Shown here: piece by piece, positions 31,101 through 43,100 of the stretch
Numbering within the stretch: the stretch's first letter is position 1
How the letters are laid out: each line of letters begins with the position of its first letter
Assembly (NCBI GenBank): GCA_003116995.1
Contig: BDSL01000055.1
Location: 248,001-312,000 of the forward strand
Direction of reading: 5' to 3'
Length of the DNA stretch: 64,000 nucleotides
Origin: Yamagishiella unicocca
Lineage: Eukaryota > Chlorophyta > Chlorophyceae > Chlamydomonadales > Volvocaceae
Notes under the pieces: model-generated
Databases searched by the model: none
The model's input: only the letters and a program-made list of their open reading frames with translations
What the model was told of the DNA's origin: nothing
Made by a program: the position numbers and the translations under genes

Positions 31101-34100
31101 TCCAGCCGATTTGCCCTTCTCCTTCTTTGCGCCATTCTTCAATGGCACCGGTCGTGGTCCTCATCCGACGATACCCGGGCAACTAGCACCGGCATGTAGG
31201 GTGCAAACAACCACGTCGGTTGACACACGAGCTTCCGCCATGTCCGCGACCTGCAGAGCGCCGACGACGTGCGCCTGATCCGTCGCGTGTTGGACGAAGT
31301 ATGCGGCTACCACGTCAAGATCATCAGCAAGATCGAGAACGAGGCGGGCGTTCGCAACATTGACGGCATTCTGGCGGAGACGGACGGCGTCATGGTGGCC
31401 CGTGGTGACCTGGCCATGGAGGTGGGTTGGAAGGAAGGGAAGGAGGAGCACAAGCGCGCGGGCTGCGCGTGCACAGCAGCCTCCCTCATGCATCTTGTCA
31501 GCAGCGTGCTTTAGGCGCAGAGTTTTTGGGGGTGGTATTTTGGGTCAGCAAGATGTGATTTTCGTTGGCACACGTCGTGGTGGCGTAATCATCATTGATC
31601 ACCATTATGGCATTATGGTATTTGTTTGCAGGTGCCGGCCGAGAAGATTGCCCTGGCTCAGAAGATGATTATCGCAAAGGCTAACGTACTGGGCAAGGTC
31701 GTCATCACCGCGACCCAGATGCTGGAGTCCATGACCTCATCGCCGCTGCCCACCCGCGCCGAGATGACGGACGTGGCCAACGCCGTGTTTGACGGCACGG
31801 ACGCGGTCATGCTGAGCGGCGAGACAGCCAACGGCAAGTACCCTTACGAGGCCGTCAGCACGATGGCGCACATCGTAGAGTACGCAGAGCTGGGAGTGGA
31901 CTACGCCTTCCACCATGATTGGGTGAAGCGGAGCAACTCGGGCTTGGTGAGTTGGAACCAGGGAGGCGTTTGATACCGGTCGCAGTGGCCGCATCAGGCC
32001 GTGCCGTGCCGTCGTGGGCGACAAGGGCTTTCCGGACGCAGCTCGGCCTAGTTGGGAGGTCTCCTGCTCTCCTTACTGATCCTACCTCTACCATCCATCC
32101 CCAGGCGCCTGTGAGCCCGCTGGAGGCGACGCTGGCGGCTGTCGCCAAGTCCGCTATCACCTTTTCGATGGACGCCAACGGCGACGGCGTCATGGACGCG
32201 TCTGAGGGTGCGGCCGTTGGGCGCCGCTGACATCCTGGCATGGGCTGCCTCGCTAAACAATAGAGAGAGAACACGCGTGCCGTTTGCATCAGCTGTTGCT
32301 TGGGGCGGGCATTGTGGTCAGCGAGGTTCGTGTGCATGGAGCTCATTGGCGCGGCACCCATGGTCGCCGTGGTCCTGCCCGCAGGCTGCATCGCTGTGGT
32401 CTTCACGCGCAGCGGCCTCGCCAGCCAGCTCATCGCCAAGTACCGGCCGCCCTGCCCCGTCATCACCATCTCCGATCACGATTGGGTGTTGCGGCACGCG
32501 TCGCTGACTTATGGCCTCTACCCCATGCACCACGAGGTGTCCGGTCCAAGCGACATGCGAACGGCCATCAAAGCGGCCATTCAGTACGGCAGGTACGGCA
32601 GCGGTTGGAGGTTGCGTTTACGTAATGAGCAATCCTTGGATTATTGGTGGTGCCAAACCCAGAGCAACGGACTGCCTTCCCATCGCTGGCCTCCAGCGCT
32701 CCTCGACATTTGTTTGCTCGCCGTTCACAACTCCTCGCCCTCCGTAACAGGAAGCGGCAGGTCGTGTACGACGGAAAGAACATTCTGGTCGCTTCCGGTA
32801 GCGGCGAAGCCTGGGCCGACAACGTTGCAGAGATCAGCGTTGATCAGATTGGCTCAGACGGCGGTGGGTAACTGTTAGCGTGCGGGATTACCGTGCAAAG
32901 GGAGCTATGCGAATGCCCGTAGCGGACAGCCACTCTAGTAGGTGTAGCGACCGCCTACTGCCAAGGGGAACACGCACACTGACACCCCACTGGCTAACCG
33001 GTGCCGACTAGCGCAGAGCTGAGGACGTAACTGTGCCGACCTGCTGGGTGACTGAGGCATCCCGCTGCCTCCTCTGCGCCCGGCCCACGCACCGCAGCCA
33101 GGCTCTGTCGGGCCGTCAGCTCCAATCTGGCCAACACCGCGCCCATTGAGTACAAGTCGCCGTTCGCCGGCAACGCTATTGCTTGCGTCCAGGTGCGTGG
33201 GTGGCTACGGGAGGCGGAAGGCCGGCATCGATTCACAAATCCTGGCGGTCCTGCAGTCTGCGCCGGCGGTGCACCTGCCCCATGTTCTCCGTGGATGGAC
33301 CCACAAAATACCCACCCTCATGCCCACGCCCTTCCTGCGCAGACTTTACAAATCACGCCACAGCTTATTATCGACCGCGTGTTCAACTTCCGCTGCACCA
33401 AGATCTTCATCACCCTGGGCCCTAGCAGCTTCGACGCCGCCAAGCTGGACGCCATGCTGGGCCTGGGGGTCAGCGTCGTGCGCTTCTTCTTCCACGAGGA
33501 GCCGCTGGTGGGTGGGGCGGCGCAGCGCAGAGGGATCCATCCCACCCACCGGGATTTGGCGGGGGAGGGGGCTCCTCCTTGCGGCCTGGCGGGCCGACGG
33601 GCCACAGAGGGGAAGGCACAGGACAGTTAGGCAGGGAGCGAACTGGGGCGACATGAAGCGAGTTGAGGCGCGATTGGCATCGGCGTGTATTTTATGATGT
33701 CATGTGGTACTTCCAAGCAGTATTTCCATGCACTTCACCCGACATAGCCCCGCCGGCGATGATAACTTCGTGTCTCGATCCACGCCCGCTTCCTGTCCCC
33801 TCGAAAGCTCTGGTAAGTGTGTACCTCATGCTTGACGCCCAACGACTCCGCCCAACGCTTCACCGCGCGCAGGCCTTCTACCAGGGCCTCCTGGAGCGTG
33901 TGCGGACGCAGCTGAGCCGCCGCGCCGAGGCCGGCATCGGCCCCGTGTACACCACCATGCCGGGCCTTATGGCCACGATCAAGGTAAGAGCCCACGTAAC
34001 CGTCTTCCCGCCCCTTCAACCATCGCGGATACGGCTGGTGTCCCCCTGCCAGATCATCGGAGGCGGTCGGTAGGCCGCCCAAGTACTTAACACATATGCG

Positions 34101-37100
34101 TGGATCCCTCTAACAGATGCTACTGCTGAGCTGCTCGCCTCCTTGCCTGTTCCCGCGCGTCACCCCACCCTCCTCTCCCCCGCTGCAGGGCCCCGAGGTG
34201 CGTACCACGCAACTGCGCAGCCACACACCGCTGGAGCTGTCCGCCGGGCAGACCGTGACGCTGGTGCCAACAGACGATCCCCTCTACATGGGTTACACGG
34301 CGGACGGCGCCCACATCGTTGGCATCCACTTCCCGGGCCTGGCGAAGAAGCTGCGCGCTGGTGAGTCCATGATTCAGGCACACAAGCAGGGCCCGGGGCC
34401 AGGGCCAGGGTGTGCATTCTTGACGCCTTGTTTCTGATGCGTCCTAGTCTCGCGGGTACGATACCTTGCCGGCGGCTGACTCACTCGGGTCCGCTGCGCC
34501 TGGCGCGGCGCTCACAGGTGATGTCATGGTCCTGTCCGAGGGCTCAGTCACCATCAAGATCCTGGAGGTGGCTGCGCCCCGGACCATGGCCAGCAGCAGC
34601 TTCGCAAGCACCAGCCAGAGCAGCTTCGGAGCCGACGATGTCGATGAGGAGGTGGACCCGGACTACCCGTACGGCAAGATCACGGCGTCCGTGCTGACTG
34701 GCGGGACGCTGGGCGAGGACCGCGTGGTGGACATCGCCGGCGGCAGCCTGCTGCAGGTATTGTGCGTTCGCATGGGAGGGCAGCAGCTCGTGCGCTTGCT
34801 CGCGGGGAGTGCCGTGTACCCAGCAAAGACCGCCGCTGCAATCTGCGACGTCTGCGGTGCCCTCGCCGCCGCATAGCCCTCGCGTGACGCCGCTCGCGCT
34901 GATCTGCGCCTATGCCTCACCCTGCTTTGGTTCGTTCGTCTCCTGCAGGAGGAGTTCCTGGACGAACGCGACTGGGAGGCTCTCCTCTTCTGCTGCAAGT
35001 AAGGCCGGCTGAAGTTGACCCATCTGGGGCGTAGTACTGGCTTTGGGTCCCGCAGTAAAAACCAAATCGCAGGCGGGCTGAGCAGCGATTCCCGCCAGCC
35101 ACACCAATCCTCTTACCGTTTACTTTCTGCTGTTTGTTTGCCCATGGTTTGCACTTGTTTGCACTTGTTTGTCCATGTTTTGCTCTTGCTTGCCGCGACT
35201 TCATGCCCGACCAACGTCAACTCAACGCCGCCAAACTGCCTTGCGTCAAACTTCTTCCGCGGCCAGGAACGGTGTGGACTTTGTGAGCATCCCCCACGTG
35301 CGCAACAAGGACGACGTGCTGGCGGTGCGCGACGTACTGGACAAGCACGGAGGCGCGCGCATCAAGGTGAGGCGCCAGTCTCGCACCCAGCCGCCGGTGT
35401 GGGCCGGTGCGGCGTGTGCGCAACCGGTATCTGCAGACAGGACAGAGCGCTGGCGGGCCCTGAGCATGCGCCATCGGCTCTGCCGCTGCCCGTCACTGTC
35501 TCGCTCCTCGTTTCGGCCTCACTGGCGCCACCTGGCTCTTGGCGTGGCTGAGTGTCAGTTCCTCGGCCCTGTCGCCTTGCGTGCAGATCGTGTCGCACGT
35601 CTCCAACATCAGTGCCATCTTGAACTACAACGACATCCTGGACTACTCGGACGCCGTGCTGGTGTCTCGCGCCACCCTGGGAATGCGCATCCCGGCAGCT
35701 AAGGTGAGGACGCGACCGGCACTGCAGCAAGGGGGTGGCGGAATAAAGTCCTGGGTAGCGACTGACGTCGAGGGGGTTGCGCTGTTGTGGGTCTGTGTTT
35801 TTCAGAATTTCAGGGTAACGAACCCCAGCACTGTTTCCGGCGCCCTTTGATGCTGCGTGGGTTCAGGCCATGTAGCTCCGTTCAGCGTGTAACGGCCGCC
35901 TGGTGCCAGGACGTGGGTTGTCACGGTCTCGCTTCTCTTGCTGCTATATATAGCACATAATGGTGCTTGCTAGCCAGCAACTACCTCACTGCTGCCTCTT
36001 GCCGTTTTCAGGTGGCTCTGGCCCAGAAGTGGATGATCGCGAAGGCCAACCTCAAGGGTCGCCCCATCATTGTCTCGGCGCAGATGATGTTCAGCATGGT
36101 CAACAGGTGAGCAGGCTGGGCCTCCGCTGTCGATGCTGTTGCACAGGCGCTGGCTGGCACACCCTTACGAGTGCGGCATGGCGGATGGCGGCCGGCCACA
36201 GGGCACAGGCCACGCCCTCGGAAGGCACGGCGAATGGCACAGGTCCACCAGGATTGAAGGACTCGATGCCTGGAGAGCGAAGTGTCAACCACACATCATC
36301 CCGCACGTCGCCTCGCGGTCTCCCTCCCTGCCTCCTCCTGCCCCCAGTCCCCGCCCCACGCGTGCCGAGATCACCGACGTTGCCAACGCCCTGTACGACG
36401 GATGCGACGCCATCTTCCTGCGCGAGGAGACCGCCATAGGTTCATTCGTGGAGCGAACTGTAAGCAGGGAGGGCGCTTCAGGGAGGGCGCTGCGATGCGT
36501 CGCAGACCGGGCGGGGACTTCGCCCGCATGTCCTCTGCGTGCTGTGTCGAGTTCAAATTCTCCTGCCTTTCGCGAATTTCTGCTCTTTAGGTTGCCATCG
36601 CCGCCGATATCCTTAAGGACGCCGGGGTGGGAGTAGACACCTACGCGCAGCTCAACTACCTACGCAACTACACGCCCAAGCCCATGTCCACCCTGGAGGT
36701 AAGGGAGACGGTGTGGATCGCTGCCGATAGGTGCTGTGCTCACTGTACGGTTAGATGGCCAGGGGCGATTTGACAGGGTTGGGCACTTGGCTCACCGTCG
36801 ATTGCCATGTGCGGATCTGCACCATTGGCTCATTCGGGACCTCCTCCAAAAAGCCTGCCGTCCTCGCACCCTTCCGTCACCGCCGCCGCAGTGCCTCTGC
36901 TCCTCCGCCGTCAAGGCCGCGGTGGACATGAAGGCCGCCCTGATCGCGGTCATCACGGACACCAGCGCGCCGGTGCGGGCGGTGGCCAAGTACCGACCAA
37001 ATCAGGTAAGTGGCTGGGGGCGGGCGTGCTTGGGTAGACAGGCAACACAGGAGGGGCGCGGCGGGAAATGGCAAAGCAGTTCAGGGCACGTAGTCTTGGA

Positions 37101-40100
37101 GCTGCAAGAACATGATCTGCAATGCGTTGCGAAGCCTCCTGCTTCGGGCTTTGCGGCGCGTATGCGCGGTGCGGAGGGGTGCGGAGATGCGACGAGAGAG
37201 GGTGGAGGCTTTGCAGCGGTGGCGGTGGCAGCGAGTGAGAGAGGATGCCTCGGGACAATGTTGCGCTGCACCGACCGTGTGCGGCTGCCGGCACTGCCCC
37301 TCCGTGCAGGCGGTGCTTGTGGTTACCACCAAGCCCCATGTCGCCAAGCAGTGCAACCTCAACTACGGCTGCGTGCCGCTGCTGCTGCGCGGCGGCAAGA
37401 TGAGCCAGGACGAGGAGCACGTCATCCAGCAGGTCGGCAGGGCGCTGTCTGAGCGTGTCTGAGCGTGACGCTGATGACCTGAAAACACAACACCAACGGC
37501 CGAAAGACGAACGCTTTCCAGTCCAAACGACCACCAAGAATACCGTAAACTGACCACCAGGCCTCAAAGGCCTCCCCTCCAAAAATACGGCCGACCTGGC
37601 CGGGCCCTATGCGCCCAAAAAGCCATTTTTCAGAAGAAGAAACCCGAAAAATATACATTATTGTTCTGTGTGCAGCTTTTTTTATTGAATATTTTAGGAG
37701 TTAATGACAGTTCTCTAATTTTAGATGACACGCTGTCTGTCGATTGTTGCCGTCCACACGACTCAGCACTCCCGCTCCAGCCCTGCCCTGCCTTGCCTAC
37801 AGTATGGGCTCCCTGGGGCTCACAGTGCTACACAGGTTTTGCTTGGCCCCGCCCAGCACAAACACCCGGGGAACACCTCCTCCCGTGTTTGCACATGCAG
37901 GTGGTGAACTTCGCCCGCGCGCAGCAGCTGGCCGCCTTCAAGGACGGCGATGGGGAGGGCGACCAGCTGATCGTGGTGCAGGGCCCCAGCAACCGCATGT
38001 TTGCGACGGAGGAGGACCTGGCGGAGATGCAGTTCGTCACGCGGGTCATCGGCCAGGAGGCTGCGGCGGTAGGAAGGGCTGAGGGCCCGGGACATGTTGG
38101 GGAACGAGGCGGTGTGGATGCTGTGGGTGGAGTGCCAGCCGAACGGCGCCGAGGCCGGGTCACCTGACTTGCATGTATTCTACAACCCACGTCATGTGAC
38201 GTGTCGACGCCGCCCCGCCCCGCAGGTGATGGCGCCCAGCGGCTACAACGGCGCCGACACCATCTCCTACCGCTCCACCAAGGTGGGCCTGGACCTGATC
38301 TGCGGCCCCACCGACATCCGGACTCGCAAGACCAAGGTGGTGTGCACGCTGGGCCCCGCCTGCTGGAGCGAGGAGGGGTTGGAGATGCTGGTGGACACGG
38401 GGCTCAACATTGCCAGGTGGGGTCTGGAGGGGCGGCCGGACTGGGTTCCACGGTCCAAGCTGGTGTTTCCCTGGGTCTGCCGGAAGTCATTACTCCGCCC
38501 TCCTTACGCCGGCTTTCCTCTTGCCCTGGCTGCTCCTGCCGCAGGTTTAACTTCAGCCACGGCAACCACGCGGACCACCAGGCCGTGCTGGACCGCCTGC
38601 GCGGCGTGTTGGAAGCCAAGGGCGCCACGCACCGCGTGGCTCTGCTGCTGGACACCAAGGGGCCGGAGATCCGCACCGCCATGCTGCGCGGCGGCAAGGA
38701 CATTTCGCTGGAGGCGGGGCAGGAGCTGACGGTGGTGGCGGTGGGCGAGACGTACACCACGTGGGAGGGATACAAGGACGAGGCCACTGGCGAGACCAAG
38801 ATTGGCTTGAGCTACGCCCGGCTGTGCCGTGATGTCAAGCCGGGCGGCATGATCAAGATTGGCGACGGCCTGATCACATTGGAGGTGGGGTCTTGCCGCG
38901 AGCCCTCAGCGCACCGGCTTTCGCTTTTGCGAAGAATCAGCGTTTGAAACGATGCCTGCCGTCCTGCAATCACGTGCGGCAGTCATGCCATATACGTGGC
39001 ACCTGGGCGGCAACAAAAAGGCCATCGTTGTCGCGCCTTGCTGCCAGGATGTAGCTGTGTCCTATGTGGGGCAGATGAGCTTCTTCCGCCTCGTGCTGTC
39101 CCTCCCCTTGCGCCAGTAATAATTTTGTATCCTTGACCGGTCGGTTTACGGGGCTCTGCCCCTTCCCCCCACCACCTCCTCCGCAGGTGCTTGAGATCCT
39201 GTCCGACAAGGAGCTGCGCGCCCGGGCGGTCAACTCCAAGACGCTGGGCCAGCGCAAGAACGTCAACCTGCCAGGTGCGCGGAAAGGGAGTGAGCCGCAG
39301 CAGAGGGAGATCCGGGCCAGGTTCCTGCCGAGCCTCTGGAGCCTGGGCAGCTGGTTGCAGGCAGCTCGGCTGTTATCCATGAGACCTTGACGAGATTACC
39401 TCGGCAAGACACAGATTGTAATGGGGCCAGACGTACCTGCATTACAGTATTCGGTTCCGGTGTGACACGGATTCTTTTTGTGTTTAACTTGGCCTTTGCC
39501 GTGCCGGTCTCTCTTCCCCCCTAGGTGTCCACGTGGACCTGCCGGTGCTGGGCCCCAAGGACGTGGAGGACGTGCAGCAGTTCGCGGCGCGCAACAACAT
39601 GGACTTCGTGGCCGCTTCGTTCGTGCAGAGCGCCGACGACGTCAGGCAAGTGGTTCCGTGCCAGCGCTATACACAGCCTGCTGTCAATGTAGGACGAAAA
39701 CATACTTATGGCCGGAACATCCTCAGCCCATGATCGCACCTATGCCTGGTTCCCTGAGTACTTGCCGCCTCCCGGCTCACGACCCGACGTTGCGTTCACC
39801 GCCCGCCCACGTCCCGTCCGCGAGCAGGTTCATTCGCAAGGTGCTGGACGAGGGGGGCGGCTACGGCGTGCGCATCATTTCAAAGATTGAGTCCACGGCC
39901 GGCCTGGTCAACTACGACGAGATCCTGCGTGAGAGCGACGGCATCATGGTGGCTCGAGGCGACCTGGCCATGGAAATCCCGTCCGAGAAGGTGGGTAATG
40001 AGAGGAAACCCGTCGGTCGGCACTGAAAAGTAGAACGGTGTAAGGTGGTTTTGGCGGGAGGTTGGAGGGAAATGGAAGCTGCGCGTGGAGATGCCCATGC

Positions 40101-43100
40101 CAAAAAAGGTTGCCGTGATGGACGCGTCCCAACGCCCTGCCCTCTCCCATCCTCTTACCATCCTCGTGCCGCAGGTGGCGCTTGCCCAGAAGATGATGAT
40201 CACTAAGGCCAACATCGCCGGCAAGTTCATCATCACCGCGACCCAGATGCTGGAGTCAATGACGTCGTCGCCGCTGCCCACCCGCGCCGAGATGACGGAC
40301 GTGGCCAACGCCGTGTTTGACGGCACGGACGCGGTCATGCTGAGCGGTGAGTGCACGTGCTGGTGACCCAAGGGATGCCAACCCAAGGGTTGATGGCTTG
40401 CAAGGGGGTCGCGGCCCGGTGTGGCTGTTGTGCGGGTTGCACGGCTTGGTCCACACCGATTTATTAAGTGAGCGACAAAAGAACGTGTGTAGCAAGAACG
40501 TGCAAGATCCTCTCCACCACTGACTCAGAGTGCGTCTGTGGTGTCGCTGCCCCCAGGTGAGACCGCTAACGGCAAGTTCCCGCAGCTGGCCCTGGCCACC
40601 ATGGCCAACATCGCGGCAAACGCGGAGGTCGGCATCAACTACCCGCAGGTGCGGTGGGGGCGCGGGGCTTTGCCGTCGCGGGTTTTGCGGATCGCGAGCG
40701 CCCAGCATTGGGATGATATGGATACCTACGTGTGTAACCTCCGCGGCTTTTCGGCCTCCCGCATCATAGCGAGGCCTCCTGCCCCCCGGCCCCCCTGTCG
40801 CAACCCAAACGATTGCAACAGGTGTACGACTTCATCCGCGACTTTTCCGCTCGCCCCATGAGCACCGCCGAAGCCGTCCTGGGTTGCGCCGCCAAGAACG
40901 TCCTGGATGTGGACGCCGCGCTCATCCTCGTCATAAGCTCCACGGGTGGGTTCGGTCAGTGGATGGGACGGGGCCCAGGCGGGATTTGATAAGAGAATCC
41001 GCGAATCCACGGCCGACAAACCGAGGGCGGTGAAGGTGATGGTCCAGCGGAGCAGCGCGCCAAAGAGCAGGAACGGAGGCGCGGCTGACGCCCAGGGGGG
41101 AGGGCGAGTCCGTGACCGCCCTTGCAACGCCACTCCGCGTCCACTGCTCCTCCTGCTGGTATCTACCTGCGTCGTACCATCTCACAACGTGACACCAGCG
41201 TCCACGTGCGTCGAATGTGCCTCACCCGCACGGAATCTTCCTCCTCCTCCGCGCCCCTCAGGCGCCAGTGCTCGGATGGTCTCCAAGTACCGGCCCCGCG
41301 TGCCCGTGCTGCTCATCACGGACTCCCTCGCGGCCGCCCGCTCCTGCGCGCCCGTCTTCGGGGTGTATGTCAGCATCGTGGAGCAGCTGCCGGCGTCACG
41401 GTTCGACGTGAGCGGCTGGGGGCGGGGTGGCAAGTGGCGAAGCGATTTTCGGTAGTGGCGGTATCTGATACCAGGGCGCGTTGACATCGCTAGCCAGCCG
41501 CTCAGGTGCAGTGAGGGGATGTTGCCTGTATTGCCAACTAGTGCTGGAGCCTTGGGCTGCAGTGAGCGCTGGATCAGTGAACGGAGCCAGCACGATGCCA
41601 TAAGATGTCCTGCGGTGACGGCACAGCGAGGGGCTTCGCCTCTGGGGTTGCGTGACATAGGACGCCGACGCCCAGGGCTGCGGAGCTCTGGGATGCAATG
41701 CCCCATGGGTTGGTTGGGTACGCTTCATCTGCGTGTCCCGCTGCATCCCGACATGCCTGTGGCGGTGCCTCCGTGCCGTCAACCTGAGCGCCCCCCTGTC
41801 CCTCCTCGTCCTCCTTGCCTTTGGTGCCCATCCGTACACGTACGACGCCATGCTTCGCCGAGTAGGTCGACTTCGAGGTGAGCCCGAAGGGGGGAATTGA
41901 ACTCTAGGGAGCGAGGGAGTAAGCGGTGGTCGCGGATGCGACTCGGGAACAATGTCGCGGTTTCAGCGCTGCCTGGCCCCGCATCCTGCTTCCCATCACG
42001 ACTGGCACATGCTGCACATCGCCATCATCATGGAAATCACCACCCATTGCCCTTCGGTGGGCATCCTCATTATGCTGCTTCAAATGGGTCTCTGCACGGC
42101 TGCGGCCAACCGCCTCCTCGCTCCTCCGCTGTCCGCGCAGGTGCTCCTGGAGGAGGCCACCCTGTTCGCGATGGAGGCGGGGCTGTGCCCGCCCGCCAAG
42201 GAGGTGGTGGTGGTGCACGGCTGCATCCAGGCGGACGCCGAGGAGGGGCTGCCCATGGTGGCCATCCAGGTGGGTACGAGAGGAAACCCGTGGGTCGACA
42301 CTGAAACGTATAACCGATTAGGAAAAAGCGTTTGGTACACTCGTACCAAGATGTATGCAGGAGAACTCCGTCGGTGGGTAGTGAGCAGAGGGGGAGGGGT
42401 GGATTGGATTTCAAGGCGACGGACAGCGCGAATTGTGGCAGGAAGCCGGGCGCCCGAAGGGCTTGGGAGCGTACCCCCCACCCCATCAATCTACGGTACT
42501 GCTCGCCTCCTCCCCGCGGCATGGCCCCCCATCCTCCTCACCTCCTCCCGCCCTGTCACCCCCCGCCCCCGCCCCGCAGGTCGCCGCCGGAGCCGTGCCG
42601 CCCACTCCGCAGGACGGGCCCGCGATGCTGGACGAGCTGCGCTACGACTCCTCCGGCCTCGACAGCCCCAGCGTGGAGCCCGACAGTCTGGCGCGAGCCA
42701 GCCTGCCGGGCATGGAGCTGGACACCCCCGCCACCAAGCGGCGGAACTGGGGCAGGCCGCAGCCCATCCACTCCCCAGTCCGGGGCTTCACCAAGACCCA
42801 CCTCCCCCGATCCCTGGACGCATCGCCCTCCCGCGGAAGCAGCGCTGCCAGCCCGAGGCTCTTGGGCACCCCCCTCAACCTCACCCGTCTGTCCAGCACG
42901 GACTACGCACCCGTCCCCTCGCCCCGCCGCACCGTAACGACCCCGAACATGGCGGCCAAGACGCTGAGCCTGCGCACCACCGCCATCTCGCTGTCGGATG
43001 TGCTGGACCACGGCCTGCCCGCCGGCCGCAAGACCAAGATCGTGTGTACGCTGGGCCCGTCCTGCTGGTCGGAGGAGGGGCTGGGGAAGCTGCTGGACGC

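Noticed and set aside
32864..33097. Splitting the pyruvate kinase gene after module 1, where the unspliced frame hits a TAA
   Set aside because: The stop lies just after a good donor (g|gtgggt after 32863), and splicing to the acceptor before 33098 restores frame directly into module 2; no poly(A) signal or new start is seen in the gap.
41408..42140. Possible extra exon inside pyruvate kinase intron 33 (near 41800-41880)
   Set aside because: Joining 41407 directly to 42141 is in phase and gives the expected C-domain sequence; the candidate exon begins with an in-frame stop after its only good acceptor.
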